The notes below the pieces were generated by a model, which did no database searches, was not told the origin of the DNA, and saw only the letters and a list, made by a program, of their open reading frames with translations. Below, in pieces: positions 1-10,422 of a stretch of 64,000 nucleotides of DNA (position 1 is the first letter of the stretch; every line of letters starts with the position of its first letter). This DNA is from Dermacentor variabilis (lineage: Eukaryota; Arthropoda; Arachnida; Ixodida; Ixodidae). The position numbers and the translations under genes are program-made. The stretch is from assembly GCF_050947875.1 (NCBI RefSeq), contig NW_027460291.1, positions 27,899,589 to 27,963,588 of the forward strand. Direction: 5' to 3'.

Positions 1-1299
1 GCAGATGTAGTGCACTGGACGAGCTCAAATTCAGTCACACCATCGTCAGATAAAAAAAAAGAAAAAACTTACAGAAGAATTCCAACTTCCAACAATGGCA
101 AACCAGCATTCTACATAGCTCAGTCAGATAATCCCGTAGGCGGCGAGGGTACCTTATCGTCGATAAGTACAGCCCAGAGGGCCCTACATGCCTAAAAACT
201 TATTTTATTTATCCGGTAATCTCAATAATGAACGGTTCTGGCCTTGTAGTTCCGGAATCGCACATGCGCAGACGGCCGTGAACTCGGCTAGACAAACCCT
301 ACAGGCGTACCGACGACTTTTCACAGTTGCGAATACGGGCTCGCGACCTACAGGAGTACAAACGGAAACCCGCGAAAACGAATTTAAGTGCAACTGTAGA
401 AGAAGTAACAAGACGCAAACTGCGACATTTTTTTTTACTTGATGAAAATGTGTGCGTGAACTTTGCAACTGCTTTCGTTACGTTATTCTTTTTTCTTATT
501 GTTTGTGTGCTACTGCAAGTCTTCTCATTCTCTTCCTTTCTCTCTTCCTTTAGCGCTACAATTCTTTTTTTCAGGGGGAGGGGGGAGGGGCTCTCCCTAG
601 AAAGTCAGCGCGAGGCATGTCGGTAAAGTCAGTTTAAGTCCGCTTAGTATATCTGAAATGCCTAAAACATACTTGAATTGTCCGTCGTACACGGGTTTTG
701 ATGATCGCGGCAGGTGGCACGGCATTGTATTTCGCAGTGGTTCTGACATCGTGGTTTTGGGCTCTCCCGTACGCAAGTGGGCATGAACGCAGCTAGACAC
801 ACGATATATTAAGGCGTAAACCTTTAGTGGCTCATGAGTGTCCGGGCGCAGTCCGTGATGGACGCAGGAAAGCGGTGATCACCGGCGAGGGGAGCAAGGA
901 GAGGAGGCGCCATGCCAGTAGCGCTGTGCGAGTGGGCGAGTGGGAGAGTAGGGACATGCGCGTGAGGGTGCCCGCACATGGGTGACAAACCTTGCAGCCA
1001 TATGGCTGTGATCGCATCCCATGCTCGCGTCCACGGTGGCGTCCGTTCGCAGAACAGTTCAGACAACAGCAACAGAGGCTGTCATAGATGGGCTTTCGCC
1101 TGTCGCAGTTTAGCTCAGCAAAGTGTCTATAGATTTTTTGGCGGTATTGAACAGCACTTAAAAGTAGTGTGAAAAAAAAGGTAAATGAAAAAACTTTCAG
1201 CGCTTACCACGAATTCACTAGTCGCGTATGGATGGAAGTACACCAAACAGTTCACGGTCTCGGCTGCCTGTCTCATGCATTGGAGAAGTATTTCCGAAT
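1..1299. other. Unassigned flank, no gene recognised
   Basis: No open frame here resembles a known protein, and the short frames look like chance. The sequence has T-rich tracts (about 428-440 and 480-575), a G-rich run near 575-590, and a small inverted repeat at 153-167 (CTTATCG, one central T, CGATAAG). The segment contains no satellite monomers, so it is the non-satellite flank of the array. Weak coding traces close to 1300 probably belong to the decayed RTE fragment that follows. Confidence 0.5.
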
Positions 1300-2262
1300 G
1301 AGACGGAGCGAGTCGTAATCAAATTAATAAGAGGTATAGATTAAAGGTAGTACTAGCCTACACTCCAACATCCAGTCACGATGATGCAGAAATAGATCAA
1401 TTTTATGAAGATGTTGAATTAGCGATGAGAAAAGTGCAAACTAGGTATACTGTAGTAATGGGCGACTTCAATGCAAAAGTGGGGGAAAAGCAGGCTTGTG
1501 AACAAGCAATTGGAAATTACGGCGTCGATTCTTGGAACGCTAGAGGAGAGGCACTGGTAGAATTCGCAGAAAGGAATAAGCTTCGCATAATGAACATCTT
1601 TTTCAGGAAGCCTAGCAACAGAAAGTGGATCTGTAAAAGCCCTAGTGAAACAAGAAATGAAATTGACTTCATACTTTCTGCTGATCCCAGCATAGCGCAG
1701 GATGTAGAGGTGATAGGTAGCGTAAAGTGCAGTGATGAGAGGTTAGTGAAGGCTCGGATTCACCTCAATTTGAAGAGAGAAAGAGTACATTTGGTCAAGA
1801 AGAAACAGGTCAACCTAGAGGCAGTAAGGGTAAAAGCAGACAAATTTTGGCTGGTACTTGCGAACAAATATGCAGCCTTAGAACAGCGAGATGATGATGA
1901 CAAAAAGCTAATGAATGAAATCGTAACTATAGGCTGGCTTCAGAGGCAGCAACTGAAGTGGGAGGCAAGGCACCAAGGCCACCAGTAGGCAAGCTCTCCC
2001 AAGTAACAAAGGATCTGATAAAGAAACGGCAAAGAATGGAAGTGTCCAACGCAAGACATAAGATAAAGTTCTAGAAACCGTGAAAATTGATGCACAAAGC
2101 GAAAATAAGTTATATTCGAAATTACAACGTGACAAAGACTGAAGAAACTGTAAAAAATGGACGCAGCCTGAAATCAGTGAGAAGGAAACTTGGCATAGGA
2201 AAAACCAAGATGTATGCACTGAAAGATAAGCTGGGTAATACCATCAGCAATCTCGAAGCAGG
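1300..2262 (+). pseudogene. Decayed RTE-like LINE fragment (endonuclease C-terminus and linker)
   Basis: Several frames together resemble the ORF of an RTE/BovB-type non-LTR retrotransposon. From about 1323 one frame reads VVLAYTPTSSHDDAEIDQFY and then MGDFNAKVG and EIDFILS, which are motifs of the endonuclease/exonuclease/phosphatase domain. The frame stops at 1986-1988. After a shift, 2087-2262 encodes a linker (LKSVRRKLGIGKTKMYAL) that closely matches the linker of the RTE copy at 5494-7602 (LKAVKKKLGIAKNQMYAL). The start of the endonuclease, the whole reverse transcriptase and the 3' tail are absent. Stops and frameshifts make it non-functional. Losing the 3' half is unusual for a LINE, because incomplete reverse transcription removes 5' ends, so a later rearrangement or insertion probably cut it at about 2262. 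Confidence 0.8.
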
Positions 2263-3380
2263 CACGTACGCAGGATTTTTTCGCGCGAGGGGCGGAGGCA
2301 ACCCAAGGTAATTCTTCCTATGCAAATGAGGGGGGAGGTAGCTTTACTAGCACTAATGTGAATAATGCCCCACCATTGATCATAAAGACGCGTAAATCCG
2401 CAAAAGAGAATTGAATTAAGGTGTACCTCACAGGTACGCCTGGGAGATACACCACTCCTTTACTTGGCAAACAAGGAAGCACATCAAATGGACTCACGCA
2501 TGACAAAAGCGCAGGAAGAATGCTGCCAAGAACAACAAGCGAAAGTAAAAAATAAAAATTTCTAGTATTGTTTTCTGAATTAGCCCTGGGAGAATTATAG
2601 AGAAATAAACATGTTTCCGGAACAATCACAGTTATTTTGGATCCCTCGTTTACTCCTCTACCAATTAAATTGCCAAAACCAACCCGTGTTGCTATTTGAG
2701 AAGTTGTGTAACGACGCGTGGTCACCAGTCCCGTACAACCGCGTAGAGCGCAGGACGCTGAGGTTCTAGACATACTGCGCACACCGCGGAAGGTTATAAA
2801 AACACTCACATTAGCACAGCAGAGAAATGACTACGTCAGGTGGCTCCACTGATAACTGTGGAAGCTTGATTCAAAACACACGGAAGTATTCTCCACTTCC
2901 GGTGGCCTTTTCTATACTTCGTTTTTAAGTAAAGAGATGTTGATCCATAAATATTTTCACAAACAACAGTTAAATTTGTTAATTTTCGCTTTTCCATCCT
3001 GCTTGGCTGTTTCTTTGGCTCTCTCCATTAGTAGATCACCAAATTTCTCAACTGTTTGCGACACTTCTTTCCAGTTGCCTATTTTTCACGAAAAGTGCTG
3101 TATACAATTAGGGAAAGGCTAGACGAGGTAACGGGTGACAATCCTATTTTTTATGTTTTTACCGGTTATTACAAGGTCTCATGATGGAGGCTGTTTGGCA
3201 TTATGTTATTTTCCACCTTATCTAACCCATATTGCGGGTATATGCTTCCGAGGATCTGCCAGCGCCGCGGCGAGCCGTCGCTCGAGAAAAAAATGAAGCA
3301 AAAGGAAAAGTTTAACTCACCTGACGTTTTCTGCGGCCGCAACTCGTTCCTCGAGCATACATACCAGCTTACTAGGAACC
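2263..3380. other. Unassigned sequence between LINE fragment and satellite
   Basis: No gene is recognised. The segment opens with a T-run followed by a G-rich stretch (about 2274-2335), which has the look of the edge of another interspersed repeat, though I cannot name one. The middle is A/T-rich and featureless. Near the satellite edge, a perfect splice-donor consensus (CAGGTGAGT) lies on the minus strand at 3315-3323. No matching acceptor or coding exon could be supported. Confidence 0.45.
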
Positions 3381-5493
3381 GAAGCAGGCGTTGAGCGCTC
3401 CGCATACGTGGGTCCATCCAAAGGAAGTGCAATGCCGGGCCGACACGGGGTGAGTGTGAAGCAGGCGTTAAGCACTGCCCATACGTGGCCCGATCCCTAA
3501 GATAGTGCAATACTGGGCCCACCCACGGTGGAGGTGAAGCAGGCGTTAAGCACTCCCAATAAATGGGCCGATCCCCAAGATAGTGCAATGCTGGGCCCAC
3601 CCGCGGCGAAGGTGAAGCAGGCGTTGAGAGCTCCGCATGCGTGGGTTCATCCAAAGGTAGTGCAATGCCGGGCCGACACATGGTGGAGGTGAAGCAGGCG
3701 TTAAGCACTTCCTACGTGGGCCGATACCGACCATAGTGCAATACTGGGCGCGCCCGCGGCGGAGGTGAAGCAGGCGTTGAGCGCTCCCCATACGTGGGCT
3801 GAACCCAAAGATTGTGCAATATTGGGCCCTCCCGCAGCGTAAGTGAAGCATGCGTTGAGCGCTCAGCATACGTGGTCCATCCAAAGGTAGTGCAATGCCT
3901 TGCCGACATGCGGTGGAGGTGTAGCAGGCGTTAAGCATTCCCCATACGTGGCCCGATCCCTAGATAGTGCAATACTGGGCCCACGCGCAGTCGAGGTGAA
4001 GCAGGCGTTAAGCACTCCCCATAAATGGGCCGATCCCCAAGGTAGTGCAATACAGGGCCCACCCGCGCCGGATGTGAAGCAGGCGTTGATCGCTCCGCAT
4101 ACGTGGTCCATCCAAAGGTAGTGCAATGCCGGGTCGACACGCGGTGGAGGTGAAGAAGCGTTAAGCATTCCCCATACGTGGGCCCATACCGAAGATAGGG
4201 CAATACTGGGCCCACCCGCGGCGGAGGTGAAGCAGGCGTTGAGCGGTCCGCATACGTGGGTCCATCCAAAGGTGGTGCAATGCCGAACCGACACGTGGTG
4301 GAGGTGAAGCAGGCGGTAAGCACTCCCCATATGTGGGCCGATACCGAAGGTAGCGTAATATTAGGCCCACCGGCGGCGGAGGTGAAGCAGGCGTTAAGCA
4401 CTCCCCATATGTGGGCCCATCCCGAAGGATGTGCAATACTGTGCCCACCGGCGGCCGAGGTGAAGCAGGCGTTGAGCGCTCCGCATCCGTGGTCAATCGA
4501 AAGGTAGTGCAATACCGGGTCGACACGCAGTGGAGGTGATAAAGCGTTAAGCACACCCCATACGTGTGCCCATCCCGAAGATAGTGCAATACTGGGCCCA
4601 CACACGGCGAGAGTAAAGCAGGCGCTGAGCTCTCCGCATACGTGGTCCATCCAAAGGTAGTGCAATGCCGGGCCGACACGCGGTGGAGGTGAAGCAGGCG
4701 TTAAGCACTCCCCATACGTGGCCCGATCCCCAAGATAGTGCAATACTGGGCCCATCCGCGCGAAGGTGAACCAGGCGTTGAGCGCTCTCCATACGTGGGC
4801 CGATCCCGAAGATAGTGTAATACTGGGCCAGCCCGCGGCGGAGGTGAAGCAGGCGTTGAGCGCTCTACATACGTGGTCCATCAAAAGGTAGAGCAATGCC
4901 GGGCCGACACGTGGTGGAGGTAAAGCAGGCGTCAAGCACTCCCCATAAGTGGGCCGATTCCGAAGATAGTGCAATACTGTGCCCACCCGCGGTGGCAGTT
5001 AGGCAGGCGTTGAGCACTCCGCATACGTTGGTCAGTCCAAAGGTAGTGCAATGCCGTTCGACACGCGGTGTAGGTGAAGAAGCGTTTAGCACTCCCCATA
5101 CGTCGGCTGATCTCGAAGAGAGTGCAATACTGGGCCCACCCGCGTTGGAGGTGCAGCAGTCGTTGAGCGCTCCACATAACTGGTCAATCCAAAGGTAGTG
5201 CAATGCCGGGTCGACACGCGGTGGAGGTCAAGAAGCGTTAAGCACATCCCATACGTGGGCCTATGCCGAAGATACTGTAATACTGGGCCCACCCGCGGCG
5301 GAGGTGAAGCAGGCGTTAAGCGCTCCCCATGCGTGGGCCGATCCCGAAGGTAGTGCAATACTGGGCGCTCCCGCGGCGGAGGTGAAGCAGACGTTGTGCG
5401 CTACGCATATGTGGTCAATCTAAAGGTAGTGCAATGCCGGGTCGACACGCGGTGGAGGTGAAGAAGCGTTAAGCACACCCCATACGTGGACCC
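3381..5493. repeat. Satellite array, left block (about 77-78 bp monomers)
   Basis: The array begins abruptly at 3381. Two main monomer types intermingle. The A type (about 78 bp) carries AAGCACTCCCCATACGTGGG, then CCGATCCCGAAGATAGTGC and GGGCCCACCCGCGGCG. The B type (about 77 bp) carries GAGCGCTCCGCATACGTGGG, then TCCATCCAAAGGTAGTGC and GGGCCGACACGCGGTGG. Both share GAGGTGAAGCAGGCGTT. A variant of A has CATAAATGGGCCGATCCCCA. Monomers in this block differ from one another by many substitutions and small indels, as expected at the edge of an array. The block ends in the 12-bp target duplication of the RTE insertion. Confidence 0.95.
5482..5493 (+). repeat. Target-site duplication, left copy (RTE insertion)
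   Basis: ATACGTGGACCC is present here and again at 7603-7614 on the other side of the LINE. It is ordinary satellite sequence, so joining the flanks with one copy gives an intact A-type monomer. Confidence 0.9.
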
Positions 5494-7602
5494 GAACTCG
5501 AATTAGCCTAGACCTGATGAGGGAACGGAAGAAACTGGTACATAAGAAGCCGATCAATGAGTTAGCGGTAAGAGGGAAAATAGAGGAATTCCAGATCAAG
5601 CTACAGAACAGGTATTCAGCTTTAACTCAGGAAGAGGACCTTAGTGTTGAAGCAATGAACGACAATCTGTGGGCATCATTAAGGAGTGTGCAATGGAAGT
5701 CGGTGGTAACTCCGCTAGGCAGGATACCAGCAAACTATCGCAGGAGACGAAAGATCTGATCAAGAAACGCCAATATATGAAAGCATCTAACCCTACAGCT
5801 AGAATAGAACTGGCAGAACTTTCGAAGTTAATCAACAAGCGTAAGACAGCTGACATAAGGAAGTATAATATGGATAGAATTGAACATGCTCTCAGGAGCG
5901 GAGGAAGCCTAAAAGCAGTGAAGAAGAAACTAGGAATTGCCAAGAATCAGATGTATGCGTTAAGAGACAAAGCCGGCAATATCATTACTAATATGGATGA
6001 GATAGTTCAAGTGGCTGAGGAGTTCTATAGAGATTTATACAGTACCAGTGGCACCCACGACGATAATGGAAGAGAAAATAGTCTAGAGGAATTAGAAATT
6101 CCGAAGGTAACGCCGGAAGAAGTAAAGAAAGCCTTAGGAGATATGCAAAGGGGGAAGGCAGCTGGGGAGGATCAGGTAACAGCAGATTTGTTGAAGGATG
6201 GTGGACAGATTGTTCTAGAGAACCTGGCCACCCTGTATACGCAATGCCTCATGACCTCGAGCGTACCGGAATCTTGGAAGAACGCTAACATAATCCTAAT
6301 TCATAAGAAAGGGGACGCCAATGACTTGAAAAATTATAGACCGATCAGCTTACTGTCCGTTGCCTACAAAGTATTTACTAAGGTAATTGCAAATAGAATC
6401 AGGAACACCTTAGACTTCTGTCAACCAAAGGACCAGGCAGGATTCCGTAAAGGCTACTCAACAATAGACCATATTCACACTATCAATCAAGTGATAGAGA
6501 AATGTGCAGAATATAGCCAACCCTTATATATAGCTTTCATTGATTACGAGAAAGCGTTTGATTCAGTCGAAACCTCAGCAGTCATGGAGGCATTACGGAA
6601 TCAGGGTGTAGATGAGCCATATGTAAAAATACTGGAAGATATCTATAGCGGCTCCACAGCCACCGTAGTCCTCCATAAAACAAGCAACAAAATCCCAATA
6701 ACGAAAGGCGTCACGCAGGGAGATACGATATCTCCAATGCTATTCACAGCGCGTTTACACGAGGTATTCAGAGACCTGGATTGGGAAGAATTGGGGATAA
6801 AAGTTAATGGAGAATACCTGAGTAACTTGCGATTCGCTGATGATATTGCCTTGCTTAGTAACTCAGGGGACCAATTGCAAAGCAAGCTCACTGACCTGGA
6901 GAGGCAAAGCAGAAGAGTGGCTCTAAAAACTAATATGCAGAAAACTAAAGTAATGCTTAACAGTCTCGGGAGAGAACAGCAATTTGCAATAGGCAGCGAG
7001 GCACTGGAAGTTGTAAGGGAATACATCTACTTAGGGCAGGTAGTGACGGCGGATCCGGATCATGAGACGGAAATAATCAGAAGACTAAGAATGGGCTGGA
7101 GTGCGTTTGGCAGGCAGTCCGAAATCATGAACAGCAGGTTGCCGTTATCCCCCAAGAGAAAAGTATATAATAGCTGTGTCTTACCAGTACTCACCTACGG
7201 GGCAGAAACCTGGAGGCTTACGAAAAGGGTTCTACTCAAATTGAGGACGACACAACGAGCTATGGAAAGAAGAATGATAGGTGTAACGTTAAGGGATAAG
7301 AAAAGAGCAGATTGGGTGAGGGAACAAACGCGAGTTAATGACATCTTAGTTGAAATCAAGAAAAAGGAATGGGCATGGGCAGGACATGTAATGAGGAGGG
7401 AAGATAACCGATGGTCATTAAGGGTTACGGACTGGATCCCAAGGGAAGGGAAGCGTAGCAGGGGGCGGCAGAAAGTTAGGTGGGCGGATGAGATTAAGAA
7501 GTTTGCAGGGACGGCATGGCCACAATTAGTACATGACCGGGGTTGTTGGAGAAGTATGGGAGAGGCCTTTGCCCTGCAGTGGGCGTAACCAGGCTGATGA
7601 TG
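5494..7602 (+). mobile_element. 5'-truncated RTE/BovB-like non-LTR retrotransposon
   Basis: This 2109-bp LINE copy is inserted in the satellite. It keeps the linker, the complete reverse transcriptase and the C-terminal domain, then ends in a very short 3' region with a GAT-repeat tail (CTGATGATGAT at 7594-7604, running into the duplication). A short 3' end with a microsatellite-like tail instead of poly(A) is typical of RTE elements. A perfect 12-bp target duplication flanks it (5482-5493 and 7603-7614). The endonuclease is missing, consistent with 5' truncation during target-primed reverse transcription. This copy cannot move by itself. Confidence 0.92.
5517..7588 (+). pseudogene. RTE-like reverse transcriptase ORF, 5'-truncated and frameshifted
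   Basis: The product would be the RT half of an RTE-type ORF2, which copies element RNA at a nicked target. 5517 to about 5668 encodes the post-endonuclease linker in one frame. The reading then continues in another frame, open from 5645 to the TAA at 7586-7588, so one frameshift lies near 5662-5672. RT signatures in order are KNYRPISLLS, AFIDYEKAFDS, GVTQGDTISPMLF, the catalytic FADD (codons 6833-6844), and a C-terminal region including LTYGAETW and WAGHVMRR. Initiation at 5669 would need GTG, so the reading frame is a truncated relic and not a gene start. The RT frame is free of stops for more than 630 codons, which suggests a fairly recent insertion. The sibling fragment at 1300-2262 shares the linker but not the RT. 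Confidence 0.9.
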
Positions 7603-7614
7603 ATACGTGGACCC
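7603..7614 (+). repeat. Target-site duplication, right copy (RTE insertion)
   Basis: ATACGTGGACCC is identical to 5482-5493. The satellite continues directly from it in phase. Confidence 0.9.
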
Positions 7615-10108
7615 ATCCCGAAGATAGTGTAATACTGGGCCCACCCGCGGCGGAGGTGAAGCAGGCGTTACGCACTCCCCATACGTGGCCCGATCCCCAA
7701 GATAGTGCAATACTGGGCCCACCCGCATCGAAGGTGAAGCAGGCGTTGAGCACTCCCCATACGTGGGCCGATCCCGAAGATTGTGTAATACTGGGCCCAC
7801 CCGCGGCGGAGGAGAAGCAGGCGTTGAGCGCTCTACATACGTGGTCCATCCAAAGGTAGAGCAATGCCGGGTCGATTGGCGGTGGAGTTGAAGAAGCGTT
7901 AAGCACTCCCCATACGTCGGCTGATCATGAAGAGTGCAATACTGGGCCCACCCGCGGTGGAGGTGAAGCTGGCGTTGAGCGCTCCACATACCTGGTCAAT
8001 CCAAAGGTAGTGCAATGGCGGGTCAACAGGCGGTGGAGGTCAAAAAGCGTTAAGCACATCCCATACGTCGGCCCATCCCGAAGATACTGTAATACTGGGC
8101 CCACCCGCGGCGGAGGTGAAGCAGGCGTTAAGCGCTCCCCATACGTGGGCCGATCCCGAAGGTAGTGCAATACTGGGCGCTCCCGCGGCGGAGGTGAAGC
8201 AGGCGTTGTGCGCTCCGCATCTGTGGTCAATCTAAAGGTAGTGCAATGCCGGGTCGACACGCGGTGGAGGAAAAGAAGCGTTAAGCACACCCCATACGTG
8301 GACCGATCCCGAAGATAGTGTAATACTGGGCCCACCCGCGGCGGAGGAGAAGCAGGCGTTGAGCGCTCTAAATACGTGGTCCATCCAAAGGTAGAGCAAT
8401 GCCGGGTCGATTGGCGGTGGAGGTGAAGAAGCGTTAAGCACTCCCCATACGTGGGCCGAACCCGAAGATTGTGCAATACTGGGCCCACCCGCGGCGGAGG
8501 TGAAGCAGGCGTTGAGCGCTCTACATACGTGGTCCATCTAAAGGTAGAGCAATGCCGGGTCGATTGGCGGTGGAGGTGAAGAAGCGTTAAGCACTCCCCA
8601 TACGTGGGCCCATCCCGAAGATAGTGCAATACTGTGCCCACCCGCGGCGGCAGTTAAGCAGGTGTTGAGCGCTCCCCATATGTGGGTCAGTCCAAATGTA
8701 CTGCAATGCCGTTCGACACGCGGTGGAGGTGAAGAAGCGTTAGGCAATCCCCATACATCGGCTAATCCCGAAGATAGTGCAATACTGGGCCCACCCGCGG
8801 CGGAGGTGAAGCAGGCGTTGTGCGCTCCACATACGTGGTCAATCTAAAGGTAGTGCAATGCCGGGTCGACATGCGGTGGAGGTGAAGAAGCGTTAAGCAC
8901 ACCTCATACGTGGGCCCATACCGAAGGTAGTGTAATACTGGGCCCACCCGCGGCGGAGGTGAAGCAGGCGTTAAGAAATCCCCATACGTGGGCCGAAACC
9001 GAAGATAGTGCAATACTGGGGCCACTAGCGGCGGAGGTGAAGCAGGCGTTGAGCGCTCCGCATACGTGGTCCATCCAAAGGTAGTGCATTGCCGGGTCGA
9101 CACGCGGTGGAGGTGAAGAAGCGTTAAGCACTCCCATACGTGGGCCCATCCCGAAGATTGTGCAATACTGGGCCCACCCGCGGCGGAGGTGAAGCAGGCG
9201 TTGAGCGCTCCGAATACGTGGTCCATCCAAAGGTAGTGCAATGCCGGGTCGACACGCGGTGGAGGTGAAGAAGGGTTAAGCACTCCCTTTACATGGGCCC
9301 ATCCCGAAGGTAGTGCAATACTTGGCCGACCCTTGGTGGAGGTGAAGCAGGCGTTAATCACTCCCCATAAATCTGCCGATCCCCAAGATAGTGCAATACT
9401 GGGCCCATCCGCGGCGGAGGTGAAGCAGGCGTTGAGCGTTCCGCATACGTGATCCTTCCAAAGGTAGTGCAATGCCGGGTCGACACGCGGTGGATATGAA
9501 GTAGCGTTAAGCACTCCCTATACCTGGGCCCACCCGCGGCAGAGGTGAAGCAGGCGTTTGGCGGTCCGCATACATGGTTCCATCCAAAGGTAGTGCAATA
9601 CCGGGCCGACAAGTGGTGGAGGTGAAGCAGGCGTTAAGCACTCACCATACGTACCGATCCCGAAAATAGTGTAATACTGGGCCGACCCGCGGCGGAGGTG
9701 AAGGAGGCGTTAAGCACGCCGCATACGAGGGCCCATCCTGAAGATAGTGCAATACTCGGCCCACGCGCGGCGAAGTTGAAGCAGGCGTTGAGCGCTCCAC
9801 ATACGTGGGTCGATCCATAGGTAGTGCAATGCCGGGCTGACACGTGGTGGAGGTGAAACGGGCGTTAAGCACTCCGCATACCTGGGCCATCCAAAGGTTG
9901 TGCAATGCCGGGTCGACACGCGGTGGAGGTGAAGAAGGGTTAAGCACTCCCCATACGCGGGCCCATCCCTAACATAGTGCAATACTGGGCCCACCCGCGA
10001 AGGAGGTGAAGCAGGCGTTAAGCACTCCCCATAAATGGGCCGATTCCCAAGATAGTGCAATGCTGGGCCCACCCGCGGCGAAGGTGAAGCAGGCGTTGAG
10101 CGCTGTGT

Positions 10109-10112
10109 ATAT
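10109..10112 (+). repeat. Target-site duplication ATAT, left copy (Gypsy)
   Basis: ATAT precedes the TG of the 5' LTR and is repeated at 19058-19061. Joining the flanks with one copy gives GCGCTGTGTATATGTGG, a normal B-type satellite monomer variant. Confidence 0.8.
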
Positions 10113-10422
10113 TGCCGCAGAGAGCTCTCCACATGCCAGGTACGAGCACTCTCGTGAGGCACCTTTGCAAGCGCCTCATCGCTTAAGTCCATTACTCGTC
10201 GCATCGCCATTAGAAGAGCGCCAGCAACGCCTCGCGCATGGCGATACAGCGCGTGTCTTCCGTACACGCGCTCACGGCAGCGCCCGAGTCTGCCGTCCAA
10301 TGAGAAGCCACGGCGTGGCTCTTGGCCTTCGGGGCGCGTGAAAAGTGCGTTCGGCGGAGAGACGCGGTTGACTGTGGAATAGGCTGCTGTTAACTCTTCT
10401 TTTTAAAAGTGTGTGAATGCTT

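Larger units (their letters stand above)
7603..10112. repeat. Satellite array, block between RTE and Gypsy insertions
   Basis: This is the same A/B monomer satellite as at 3381-5493, resuming in register after the LINE. Many B monomers carry the variant GGGTCGA(C/T) and GAAGAAGCGTT (shorter by a few bases). Divergence between neighbours is high, with local shortened units (for example 9505-9560, where most of an A monomer is deleted). The block ends in GTGTATAT, the left flank and ATAT target duplication of the Gypsy element. Confidence 0.95.

Noticed and set aside
1425..1988. A host endonuclease/phosphatase-like gene
   Set aside because: The MGDFNAKVG and EIDFILS motifs and the linker match an RTE retrotransposon, and the frame is broken by shifts and stops.
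3931..4986. 351-codon minus-strand open frame and the many other long frames in the satellite
   Set aside because: They consist only of satellite monomers translated with a 26-residue period, occur on both strands and several frames, and match no protein family. Open frames follow from a repeat length near 78 with few stop codons.
5669..5671. GTG as the start of the RTE RT protein
   Set aside because: This is a eukaryotic 5'-truncated LINE; the frame simply continues from an upstream frame after a frameshift.
7195..7989. 264-codon minus-strand frame spanning the RTE 3' end and satellite
   Set aside because: It is antisense to the RTE C-terminal region and then satellite; no independent coding signal.
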